The notes: generated by a model not told the origin, from the letters alone. A stretch of 15,174 nt of DNA from UBA10649 sp964597445 (GCA_964597445.1 CAZQXO010000048.1:1-15174), one strand, 5' to 3'. Shown: positions 7,103-14,320, counted from the stretch's first letter. Translations and numbers: made by a program.

Positions 7103-7121
7103 GTGTAGCACTGTGCTACAC
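7103..7121. promoter_or_regulatory. perfect 19-bp palindrome, probable repressor operator
   Basis: GTGTAGCACTGTGCTACAC is a perfect inverted repeat with 9-base arms and a central T. It lies 30 bases before the ATG of the subtilase-like gene. A -10-like TATGAC (7124-7129) follows directly, so a bound dimer would cover the promoter spacer. The shape fits a dimeric helix-turn-helix regulator. No copy was seen before the other genes in the window, and no regulator gene is adjacent. Confidence 0.6.
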
Positions 7122-7150
7122 TTTATGACATGAGTATTTGGAGATCCATC

Positions 7151-9583
7151 ATGACCCCGAAGTTGTCCGCCATGGCTGCAGCTACTGCGGTCTTCGTCGC
7201 TCCTCTGGCGCTTGCCTCACCGGCGACCGCCACGTGGGTAGATCGTCCTGACGGCGGCCTCTCTTGGGTGGCCGAGGACGGCTCCACCGTCGACTTCGCT
7301 GCCCCCGTCACCCCGCTACCTACGTCGGGCGCCGACGTGCCATCGCCGGCCATCGAGGGCGACTTCCGCCCGGTACCGGCTGATAACGGCAGCGCCCCAG
7401 CACGAGGTAGTTACAGCACGATGGCGGTCACCGCTTCCAGCATCGCTGCACAGCTCTTGCACCTTGGGCAGGGCGCTGACTATGCGCGCGACCTAGTCGA
7501 TGCGGACGTTGTCGCGGCCTCTGACGGCCGGCCGTCGGCGGCTCGAGGTCGAGTCTTCGTGGTCGATACCGGCATCTCGCTCGTGGCCGGCTGGCAGCTC
7601 GCCTCGTCGGTGGTAGGCACCCCCGGCAACTACCCACGGCTATATGAGGCCGGCTATGACGCGGTGGGTGGCGGGCGCGGTGACGGCACCGTCACGAGCT
7701 GCTCTGGTGGCACTACCGGGCATGGCGATGCCATGGCCGGGTACGCGCATGCAGCTGGGCCCCAGTCGGTGATCGTGCCTGTACGCGTGGGTACCTGCAA
7801 TGCGACCACAATCGCTGCAGCTGCTCTTACGGACGGGCTGACGTGGGTGCGCGATCACGTGCAGGCGGGCGACGTTGTCAGCATTTCGCTTGGCCTGCTC
7901 TATCAGGACGCCGCCCTCTTGAACCAGATCACCGCCCGCGGAGCCCTGGTGCTGGTCTCTGGCAGCAACGGCAACGGTACGGATCTGTGCACGGATCCGC
8001 AGGGCGACGGCTCCATCGCAGGCGACTACACCGCGCAGTGGCGCGCAATTCAGGGCCTCGTGGTGGGTGGCGTGTGGACCGGTACGCGGACCCCAATGGG
8101 CGCTATTGGGCCTTGTATCGAGGTTGTCGCCCCCGTCGGCGCTTCCCAGTCTTCAGGCGGCACATACGGCCAGAGCATCGCCACGGCCCTCACCGCCGGC
8201 ATGGTTGCCACGTACTGGGCCGCTAACCCTGCATTGAGCGTGGCGGCCATCACTTCTGCGCTAACCGGCGGAGTGCTTTCTCGCTCTGCTGGCTATGACG
8301 CCCCCACCGGGATGGTGGCACCGCTGGTGCGTATGGCAACCGCTCCGACCGCGCCGCGAGTCACCACGACGGAATCTGCGGCAGGCGAGATCACCGGCAC
8401 CTGGCTCCCCCCAATCTTCGGAGCGGATGAGCAGGTCATCTACTCGCTCACACTGGATGGCGTGGCCGTACCTTGCACGTCTTCACCGTGCGTGTTCCCG
8501 GGACTTTCCGTGGGAAGCCACACTGTGACCGCGCTGGCTACGAACAGCCTTGGTGCGGGCTCGGCGAGGGTGACTACCGCCACGGCTTCGGGGCTGCCGG
8601 CGGAGCCGCAGACGCCGGTGGCTGCCGCCGGTGTGCTGAGCGTGATGCTGAGTTGGGACGGTGTCCCCTCTGCAGGCACGCCGACGCTCGCGTACAAGGT
8701 GTATCAGGAGACCCCCGGTGGCCGTGCTCTCATCGCAACGACCACCTCCACAGCATTGTCCGTCACGGTCCCAGCAGGGCAGAGCCCCCGTTACCGCGTT
8801 GCCGCGCTTAACAAGTGGGGACTTGGCCCGCTCAGTTCTCTCTCTGCCACTGTCGTCGTGCCCGGCTCCGGTGGGGGTGGGATGTCGGATGGCGGCGGAG
8901 CCCCAGCGGGGGGTGGCTCTTCCATTGGCGGTGGTTCGTCCTCCGGTGGCTCCAGCGGCAGCTCCAGCAGCACTTCAGATGGTGCTGGCGGCGGAGCGCT
9001 CCAGGAGATCACCGAGGTGCGCCCCGCTTTCGGGACGCTGTCCGGCGGGAACACCATCGCGATCATCGGCTACGGGTTCACTGGAGCCACCGAAGTCACC
9101 ATCGGTGGGAAGCGGGCTTCCTTCACCGTGATCAACGACGCCCACGTATCCGTCACAGTCCCTTCAGGAGACAGGGCTGGGTCCGCCGACGTATCTGTCT
9201 TCCTCTCAGCGGCGCGTGGGCGTGCCTTCGCGCCTGGTGGCTACGTGTACACCACCTCGAACACCCCCGACACCGCTCTCGCTCCGGCTCCTCAGCCAGA
9301 CGATCGCCCCCTCGTGGGCATAGTCACTGGCACGTCTGCTCCTGCAGTCGCCCGCGCCGGAAAGCGGTGGACCATTACCGCTGACGGCCTCACCCCTGAT
9401 ACATCAGTGAAGGTATGGGCAAAGGGCGCTGGCAAGGCCCTCACAGCGATCCGGAAGGTTCGCGCCGACGGATCGATCCGTGTGGCTGTGCCTACTCGCA
9501 TCAGCAATGCCACGACTGTCCGGCTCGTCATCAAAGACGGCGCTACCGGTGCCATCCTCACGAAAGGCGTGATCTCCCGATGA
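7151..9583 (+). CDS. secreted subtilisin-like (S8) protease with FnIII and IPT/TIG regions
   Basis: An 810-residue exported protein. The signal peptide is about 1-28 (MTPKLSAM, hydrophobic core, ASPATA). The S8 domain spans about 130-395. D139 lies in VFVVDTG, H191 in TGHGDAMAG, the probable oxyanion N273 in SGSNGNG, and S342 in GQSIATALTAG. The serine box departs from the usual GTSMAAPHVAG: Q replaces T and A replaces the conserved P. The triad itself is intact. Two FnIII-like repeats follow (about 398-570), then a Gly/Ser linker (572-616), an IPT/TIG region (about 617-700) and a C-terminal beta domain. The start at 7151 is preferred to the ATG at 7130 because GGAGA at 7139-7143 precedes it, as in the gene upstream. 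It is not a typical ESX mycosin, since no C-terminal membrane helix is seen. Its stop overlaps the lipoprotein start as ATGA. The substrate is unknown, and the secreted neighbour is a candidate. Confidence 0.85.
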   Translation: MTPKLSAMAAATAVFVAPLALASPATATWVDRPDGGLSWVAEDGSTVDFAAPVTPLPTSGADVPSPAIEGDFRPVPADNGSAPARGSYSTMAVTASSIAAQLLHLGQGADYARDLVDADVVAASDGRPSAARGRVFVVDTGISLVAGWQLASSVVGTPGNYPRLYEAGYDAVGGGRGDGTVTSCSGGTTGHGDAMAGYAHAAGPQSVIVPVRVGTCNATTIAAAALTDGLTWVRDHVQAGDVVSISLGLLYQDAALLNQITARGALVLVSGSNGNGTDLCTDPQGDGSIAGDYTAQWRAIQGLVVGGVWTGTRTPMGAIGPCIEVVAPVGASQSSGGTYGQSIATALTAGMVATYWAANPALSVAAITSALTGGVLSRSAGYDAPTGMVAPLVRMATAPTAPRVTTTESAAGEITGTWLPPIFGADEQVIYSLTLDGVAVPCTSSPCVFPGLSVGSHTVTALATNSLGAGSARVTTATASGLPAEPQTPVAAAGVLSVMLSWDGVPSAGTPTLAYKVYQETPGGRALIATTTSTALSVTVPAGQSPRYRVAALNKWGLGPLSSLSATVVVPGSGGGGMSDGGGAPAGGGSSIGGGSSSGGSSGSSSSTSDGAGGGALQEITEVRPAFGTLSGGNTIAIIGYGFTGATEVTIGGKRASFTVINDAHVSVTVPSGDRAGSADVSVFLSAARGRAFAPGGYVYTTSNTPDTALAPAPQPDDRPLVGIVTGTSAPAVARAGKRWTITADGLTPDTSVKVWAKGAGKALTAIRKVRADGSIRVAVPTRISNATTVRLVIKDGATGAILTKGVISR

Positions 9584-10008
9584 ATCTTCGCGCGCAGGTC
9601 GCAGCGCTAGTGCTGCCGATCGCTTTGCTCACCACCGCCTGTGGTGCCTCCGATGTGGCCCCTGCCGCCGGGACCGGATCTCCCTCAGTGGCAGGGGCGA
9701 CAGTCCGAGCGACACCGATTCCGAGCCACAACCCCGCTGTTACAGCGATTGCGATCGACCCGATGCACACGCTTGATTCGAGTGCGGGCGCGGTGCGAGT
9801 GACTGGTTACTCCCCCTTGCCCGGCCTCGATGTCGTCCTCACTCTCGATGACGCCCCGATCTATATGGGCGGCAGTGACGACCTCCTCGCACCTGCTGCC
9901 CTCGAGGACAGCCTGATCAGCGATGGCTGGATCTCTCTCAGAGAGGGCCCTGGGCGGTATGCACTGATCGTGGATAGCCAGGCTATTGCTGTGTGGGAGT
10001 ACCGCTAA
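9580..10008 (+). CDS. small secreted lipoprotein, unknown function
   Basis: A 142-residue protein that begins MNLRAQVAALVLPIALLTTA and then C21. LTTAC is a good lipobox, so the mature protein should be lipid-anchored outside the membrane. About 40 Ser/Thr/Pro-rich residues act as a spacer before a compact C-terminal domain of about 90 residues. That domain includes VVLTLDDAPIYMGG and ends IVDSQAIAVWEYR. No family is recognised. The ATG shares bases with the TGA of the upstream subtilase-like gene, so the two are probably co-translated. The lipoprotein may hold the protease or its target at the cell surface, which is inference from the coupling alone. Confidence 0.8.
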   Translation: MNLRAQVAALVLPIALLTTACGASDVAPAAGTGSPSVAGATVRATPIPSHNPAVTAIAIDPMHTLDSSAGAVRVTGYSPLPGLDVVLTLDDAPIYMGGSDDLLAPAALEDSLISDGWISLREGPGRYALIVDSQAIAVWEYR

Positions 10009-10023
10009 CTGCGGGCAGCGCCA

Positions 10024-10395
10024 ATGAGACGCCGTATCGCCCGAGCTCTCCCTCCTAGCCTGGAGGCTGCCGCGGTCGCTCGTGCAGCTGCCGATCGCGC
10101 CCTGGCCGAATGCGTGGATTTCTGGACTGTTCAACGCGTTCGACTGGTGGCTTCGGAACTCGCAGCCAATGCAGTCGAGCATGCCAGCGGCCCGCATTGG
10201 CTATCGATCGAACTCGACGGAACAATCACGATTCGTGTCGCAGATGGCGGCCTGCCCTTCGCCGGTCCGCGGACACCTCCGGTTCTGGGTCGTGGACGTG
10301 GCTTGGCCATCGTAAGCGAGATCGCGGTGTGGGAAATTGTTCCCACGGCTACCGGCAAGATGGTCGTTGCACGTATCCCTGTATGCCCCCCGTAG
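10024..10395 (+). CDS. HATPase_c_2 protein, anti-sigma factor/RsbW-like
   Basis: A 123-residue GHKL ATPase domain on its own, the size of RsbW/SpoIIAB-type kinases. The N box is SELAANAVEHA (E45, N49). The G1 box is VADGG (D74), and the G2 box is GRGRGLAIV (89-97). RsbW relatives bind a sigma factor or phosphorylate an antagonist serine, and many lone members in actinobacteria have no known partner. The G1 box reads DGG in place of the usual DxGxG, so kinase activity is uncertain. No sigma factor or STAS-domain antagonist is encoded in the window. The gene starts 15 bases after the lipoprotein stop, so it is probably in the same operon. It is the only predicted cytoplasmic regulator there. 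Confidence 0.8.
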   Translation: MRRRIARALPPSLEAAAVARAAADRALAECVDFWTVQRVRLVASELAANAVEHASGPHWLSIELDGTITIRVADGGLPFAGPRTPPVLGRGRGLAIVSEIAVWEIVPTATGKMVVARIPVCPP

Positions 10396-10495
10396 GTGCG
10401 CTGCCAATAGGCACCCGACCGGAGTCCGAAGCACTCGTTCGGTGCCCGGTGTTCGCGCTCCCCCCCTACACTCGAAGAGATCACTAGGGGGAACC
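10396..10495 (+). promoter_or_regulatory. intergenic promoter region before the Excalibur gene
   Basis: A 100-base gap. GGCACC (10410-10415) and GGTGCC (10441-10446) can pair as a hairpin, possibly a terminator of the upstream operon, but there is no T tract. A -10-like TACACT lies at 10467-10472. A strong ribosome site AGGGGG (10486-10491) stands four bases before the next ATG. No clear -35 box is seen. Confidence 0.4.
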
Positions 10496-11131
10496 ATGAA
10501 GAAGCTCGCTCTCACTGCCGCGGTCTGCGTGGCGCTCGCCGGATCGCTTGGGACAGGTGTGGCCTCAGCTGCACCCAAGAAGTACGCGAACTGCAAGCAG
10601 TTGAACAAGCAGTACGACGGCGGCGTAGCCATCGACGACGCCACCTCTAGCGCGTATTACCGGGCAGGCTGGCGCTATCCAGCGGTTGGGCGAGCCTTGT
10701 ACTTGGCGAACAAGAAGTTGGACCGCGATCGCGACGGCATCGTCTGTGAGCAGTGGGACAAGAAGAATGGGGATTCCCCAGTAGAGCCGGGTGAAGCAGT
10801 TGAGGCGTCACCATCCCCGTCCCCAAGTCCATCCGGGGAGGTAGTGGTCTTGCCGACCGGTAATCGCTTCCTCGATGTGCTTCTGCAAGGGCTAGCCGAG
10901 ACGGGCAAGGTCAATCAGGCTGAAGTCACATACCTGTGGGTCATTCTGAACACTTTCAAGTCAAAGCCGCTGACGTTCTGCGTCGCGTACAACAACCCAG
11001 CGCAGAAGGAAGAGCTGTTGAACGCCTCTGGCAGCGATGAGCAACTGACGAAGAGCGGAGTTGACTTGAGCCGCAAGGCGGCGCTCCGCGACTATCTCGT
11101 GACCTTGATTCCGATCATCTGCGCCCGATGA
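10496..11131 (+). CDS. secreted Excalibur calcium-binding domain protein
   Basis: A 211-residue protein with a Sec signal peptide (1-26, MKKLALTAAV to VASAA). Residues 30-86 are an Excalibur domain. Cys33 and Cys84 are placed to bond, and the EF-hand-like loop LDRDRDGIVCE supplies D76, D78, D80 and E85. Excalibur domains bind calcium and are common on extracellular nucleases and surface proteins of Gram-positive bacteria. A Pro/Ser linker follows (about 104-113), then a helical C-terminal domain (about 122-211) with Cys162 and Cys209. That second domain is not recognised. Start ATG 10496 has an excellent AGGGGG site. Its TGA overlaps the next start as ATGA. Confidence 0.85.
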   Translation: MKKLALTAAVCVALAGSLGTGVASAAPKKYANCKQLNKQYDGGVAIDDATSSAYYRAGWRYPAVGRALYLANKKLDRDRDGIVCEQWDKKNGDSPVEPGEAVEASPSPSPSPSGEVVVLPTGNRFLDVLLQGLAETGKVNQAEVTYLWVILNTFKSKPLTFCVAYNNPAQKEELLNASGSDEQLTKSGVDLSRKAALRDYLVTLIPIICAR

Positions 11132-11367
11132 CCCGCATATCTCTTCTCCGTATCCGTTGGCAGGAGTCCTGGGGCGATCAGGCTCAGGGCGTACTGGACG
11201 ATGCCTGCACCCCGGCTGAGGCCGCGAGTGTCCTCGGCGGTCTCGCAGGCGAGTGGTTCTCGGACGGTTTCGCGCTCACGCCTGACCCGGACTCCCCATA
11301 CGCCTGGTCGGCTACAAGCCCGGACGGCCGCCGGCTGTGGTTTTTCCTCGAGCCTGTCGGGGGTTAG
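11128..11367 (+). CDS. small hypothetical protein (79 aa), coupled to Excalibur gene
   Basis: The ATG at 11128 overlaps the preceding TGA, which strongly suggests a real coupled gene. The protein is acidic and tryptophan-rich (WQESWGD, GEWFSDG, YAWS, LWFFLE). It has no signal peptide, membrane helix or known motif. The pattern, a short helical part then SPDGRRLWFFLEPVGG as a beta hairpin, suggests a small alpha/beta fold. It ends 16 bases before the HNH gene. A cytoplasmic partner or immunity-type role for either neighbour is possible, but nothing in the sequence shows it. Confidence 0.65.
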   Translation: MTRISLLRIRWQESWGDQAQGVLDDACTPAEAASVLGGLAGEWFSDGFALTPDPDSPYAWSATSPDGRRLWFFLEPVGG

Positions 11368-11383
11368 GTCTAGCCTCGATTCC

Positions 11384-12319
11384 GTGGGGGTAGTACGTAC
11401 CTGTGCCGTCGAAGGCTGCGGCAAACCTGTTAAGGGCCGCGGTTACTGCGCTGCCCACTATTTCCGCCTCATGAACACTGGCGACGTTCAGGCCGATAAG
11501 CCCCTTCGGGGGTTCCATACCTCGGACACGTGCGGTGCAGAGAACTGCGAGAAGCCTCCCGCGGCGAAGGGCTACTGCCAAGCGCATTACAAGCGGTGGA
11601 AGGTGCACGGGGATCCGCTCGGTGCACGCGTCTACCCGATACGGGGGGAATGCCGGATTGACGACTGTGGGAAGCCTGCCCAAGCTCACGGGCTGTGTAA
11701 GACCCACTGGAAGCGTTGGAAGAGCACCGGTGACCCACTGTGGGAGCCCGCAGTGAAGCCCAAGCCCCGGTCGGGCACGTGCGAGATCGCCGGTTGCGAA
11801 CGACCTGTGGTTGCCATCGGTATGTGTGCCCGGCACGTCCATTCGCATTACACGTACGGCAATCCTTTGGTTTCTCGTCGACGTCGCAGGTTCTCTGACG
11901 AGATTGAGAAGGTGTGCTCTCTGGATGGCTGTGACCTGCCACACAAGTCAGGTGGGTACTGCAACAAGCATTACGTGTCCGTCGTTCGCTACGGCTACCT
12001 GAAGCGTGGCCGCAAGCACGAGATCCTTGAGAGATTCATGCGCCGCCTGTACGAATCCGGATGCGCCTGGTGTGGTGCCACGGGGGACATCCACGCCGAC
12101 CACGTGATTCCGCTGGCCCGCGGTGGGACGCACTGCGAAGGCAACCTCCAGCCGTTGTGCGGGGACTGCAACCGCCGCAAGAACGACCGCCTCATGATCG
12201 AGTGGAAGTGGGCGATGCGCCGGGACGCGTCACTTCCACCGGATGCGGACATGCGCCACCAACCCGCCCCACCGGGAAGAGACCCGAGAAGGAAGAAGCG
12301 CGGTAACGGGCGCAGATGA
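11384..12319 (+). CDS. HNH endonuclease with five CX4CX9CX2H zinc-knuckle fingers
   Basis: A 311-residue protein from GTG 11384. The frame is open further upstream, but that part overlaps the previous gene and reads as shadow sequence. A later start would lose finger 1. Five fingers with exactly the spacing CX4CX9CX2H begin at C7, C50, C90, C133 and C178, about 40-45 residues apart. Most are followed by aromatic and basic residues and a GDPL-like turn. The HNH domain is at about 220-270: C227-x2-C230, DH at 239-240 (HADHVIPLARGG), N254, C259-x2-C262 and N263. The tail is Arg/Lys-rich. Such finger-HNH proteins are familiar in actinobacterial phages and mobile DNA, where the fingers probably bind nucleic acid. 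It may act as a homing, packaging or defence nuclease. The ribosome site is weak, so coupling to upstream genes is likely. Confidence 0.8.
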   Translation: MGVVRTCAVEGCGKPVKGRGYCAAHYFRLMNTGDVQADKPLRGFHTSDTCGAENCEKPPAAKGYCQAHYKRWKVHGDPLGARVYPIRGECRIDDCGKPAQAHGLCKTHWKRWKSTGDPLWEPAVKPKPRSGTCEIAGCERPVVAIGMCARHVHSHYTYGNPLVSRRRRRFSDEIEKVCSLDGCDLPHKSGGYCNKHYVSVVRYGYLKRGRKHEILERFMRRLYESGCAWCGATGDIHADHVIPLARGGTHCEGNLQPLCGDCNRRKNDRLMIEWKWAMRRDASLPPDADMRHQPAPPGRDPRRKKRGNGRR

Positions 12320-12334
12320 CGGCTAAAGCGCCCG
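12307..12334. terminator. candidate bidirectional terminator between convergent genes
   Basis: CGGGCGC (12307-12313) and GCGCCCG (12328-12334) pair perfectly around a 14-base loop that contains the stop of the HNH gene. The stop of the opposing gene lies two bases beyond. The position fits a shared terminator, but there is no clear T tract on either strand. Confidence 0.4.
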
Positions 12335-12335
12335 A

Positions 12336-12926
12336 CTAGTCGTCCATTGTCGGCAACGGGCGCGGCAACCGGTCCGCGAATCCCAGGCGAGCGACACTCG
12401 CCTCGTAAGAGCCCTCCCTCAGTTGCGCAAGCTCTTCATCCGATGTGACGGTCTCATCGTTCACGATGGAGTCGTACGCGGTCGACCAGGCGAAGAAGTC
12501 AGCTCGCGCAAAGTCTCTCGGCGAGTCAGAACCCCGTTCGATGCGTCCAATCATCCACTGGTCGAACGCCTCCTGGTACGCGGCTGCGAAGGCCCGCTGC
12601 TGCGTCCCCGTGAGCGACGACACCGGTCTTGGTGCAAGGCGGACATCCCAAGGGTTCGGGACGTCGTCCGCCGCACCTAGCCCGTAGCGGAGGCAGGTGA
12701 CCGCCCAGTAGTCCCGGGAGAGCGTCTCAGGCTCGGGTGACATCCCGCGATCCTTGAGAGCGCGAAGACAGGCGTTCTCCAGTAACGCCCCGTGATACCT
12801 CGCCATCTCAAGACGCAGTTCCCCGGGCCTGCCTGACATCTGCTCCGCGATGCCCGCCATGCCGGACGTGTAGGAACGGCCGATTTCGTCGATCACCTTC
12901 TCCGGCTTGCTCTTAAACAGCCCCAT
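12336..12926 (-). CDS. hypothetical cytoplasmic protein (196 aa)
   Basis: The protein begins MGLFKSKPEKVIDEIGRSY. It is mostly helical and acidic, with no signal peptide, no membrane helix and no known motif. Short identifiable stretches include YHGALLENACLRALKDRG and AAYQEAFDQWMIGRIERG. ATG 12926 is chosen because GGGGGT ends three bases before it. A GTG two codons earlier (12932) lies against the same G run. It is transcribed toward the HNH gene and ends 16 bases from it. It is divergent from the HNH-HIRAN gene, with a 210-base gap for both promoters. I cannot assign a function. Confidence 0.75.
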   Translation of the reverse strand: MGLFKSKPEKVIDEIGRSYTSGMAGIAEQMSGRPGELRLEMARYHGALLENACLRALKDRGMSPEPETLSRDYWAVTCLRYGLGAADDVPNPWDVRLAPRPVSSLTGTQQRAFAAAYQEAFDQWMIGRIERGSDSPRDFARADFFAWSTAYDSIVNDETVTSDEELAQLREGSYEASVARLGFADRLPRPLPTMDD

Positions 12927-13136
12927 GGTCACCCCCCAGTCGTCTTGAGGCTATCGAATCTCGCCTGCCTCGCAGCTGACGTCTCTTCGGGTCGCTTTGC
13001 TCAATCAGTTCACGGTGAGCCCGGCTGCTGATCACCCGCCAAGGGTGGACCCGTGCTGCGACCGAAGCCGTCCGCGCCTCTGAAGAGAGCCGCTACGGTG
13101 ACACGATGGGCATCCACAGGGGGTGAAGAGGACGTG

Positions 13137-14204
13137 GTGTCAGTTGTACTCCTGCTCCTTTGGGCTCTGGGCGGAGCCGCGCTTGTTGCCGGTGTGGTCT
13201 GGTGGTCTAGGTCGCGGAAGCAGACCATCGATACGAGCCGCTCGCGGCAGTCACCAACTCCAGTGGGACCCACCCGAGCGCCCAGCGCAGCTCGCGCCTC
13301 CTCCGCGGAATCAGGATCGGGCGTCTGGGTCGGGGAAGCAGCGCCTGTGCGTGTCGAGGTGGTGGTCAGTGCAGACGGAGTCCCGAGGGTCGACGTTCGG
13401 GGGCGCATTAGCAAGACGAGCGTGCCACTGCGGGCGAGAGAGGTAGCCGGACTTTCGGCAAGCGGCTGGAGGCGGTTGCTGGCCACGTTCGACAGCCGGT
13501 GCCGCTACTGCGCTCGCCCACTTGAAGGTCAAGGTAAGCGGGATCACCGCCAGCCCCTGGCCCGTGGCGGGCGCAACGAGGCAGCAAACATCGTTCCGGC
13601 GTGCGCACAGTGCAACTCTCTCAAATCGCTCGCCAGCGAACAGGAATACGTTGAGTGGATGCGGACTCTGACGGGTAACGGGGGTTGGATGCCCGTCGAG
13701 GCCGTACGACTGCTGGCCGAATGGGCTTTGGACGCCGAGCAAAGAGAAGAAAGATCCGAGACGCTCTTGAAGGAGGTATTCGCCTCGCGCCGCTCGCATC
13801 AGCCCTACCCGAAGCCGGTGCGAGCGGTGTTGATGGATCCGCCCGGTCTTCACCAGTACAGCCGGGACGCGGAACACTGGTTCGAAGACGGACTCAAAGT
13901 CGCGGGGGTAACGTTTCACCGCGACGCCTTGGCGTCGCTGCTGGGGTCTCGAGCGCGCTGGGGCGGGTGGGGGTATCTGCAACCCGAGCCGCACAACACC
14001 AATGATCCCCGGGCCGTGGCCGTCGTGGCGGGAGGACGGCGTATCGGGTATCTGCCTCAAGGATCGTCGAGAACGATTCCTGCCTCGAGTACAAGCAGCT
14101 GGCAACAGGGCAACTTGCCAGTGGTGCGCGTTGCGGTCAGTTCCTACACCCACACGACGGCACGGGTTCATGTGCTTGGGGGGTCACTGGTTCACTCCTT
14201 CTAG
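13137..14204 (+). CDS. membrane-anchored HNH nuclease-like protein with C-terminal HIRAN domain
   Basis: A 355-residue protein from GTG 13137, with GAAGAGGA upstream. The adjacent GTG at 13134 is equally open. An upstream start near 13053 would add a basic stretch without a ribosome site. Residues 3-23 form one hydrophobic helix followed by SRSRK, so the body is probably cytoplasmic. A low-complexity linker runs to about 65. The HNH/zinc motif is at 118-165: C122-x2-C125, DH 136-137 (DHRQPLARGG), N151, C156-x2-C159. A helical region follows, and at about 254-330 there is a HIRAN-type domain with the hallmark EPHNTNDPRAVAV and then RRIGYLPQ. HIRAN domains bind DNA ends or stalled forks in HLTF/Rad5 helicases and occur alone or fused to nucleases in bacteria. 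A membrane-tethered HNH-HIRAN protein suggests cutting or sensing damaged or incoming DNA at the membrane, which is inference. Confidence 0.8.
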   Translation: MSVVLLLLWALGGAALVAGVVWWSRSRKQTIDTSRSRQSPTPVGPTRAPSAARASSAESGSGVWVGEAAPVRVEVVVSADGVPRVDVRGRISKTSVPLRAREVAGLSASGWRRLLATFDSRCRYCARPLEGQGKRDHRQPLARGGRNEAANIVPACAQCNSLKSLASEQEYVEWMRTLTGNGGWMPVEAVRLLAEWALDAEQREERSETLLKEVFASRRSHQPYPKPVRAVLMDPPGLHQYSRDAEHWFEDGLKVAGVTFHRDALASLLGSRARWGGWGYLQPEPHNTNDPRAVAVVAGGRRIGYLPQGSSRTIPASSTSSWQQGNLPVVRVAVSSYTHTTARVHVLGGSLVHSF

Positions 14205-14320
14205 GAGCGGCAGGTGAGACGGACGACAACTCCCCACTTCCCCGTTCACTCGTCTGAGAGTCCCGGCGATGCTCGGTCCCCCATCCCCTGCAGTACGTGC
14301 GCCTGTATGGCCACTGTAGG

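Noticed and set aside
7130..7150. ATG seven codons upstream for the subtilase-like gene
   Set aside because: It has no ribosome site of its own, lies next to the -10 box, and would place charged residues before the signal peptide. ATG 7151 has GGAGA.
11201..11383. Longer N-terminus for the finger-HNH protein
   Set aside because: It overlaps the 79-residue gene almost completely and is Arg/Ser/Pro-rich shadow sequence.
13053..13136. Longer N-terminus for the HNH-HIRAN protein
   Set aside because: No ribosome site, and it would put 28 mostly basic residues in front of a clear N-terminal membrane helix.
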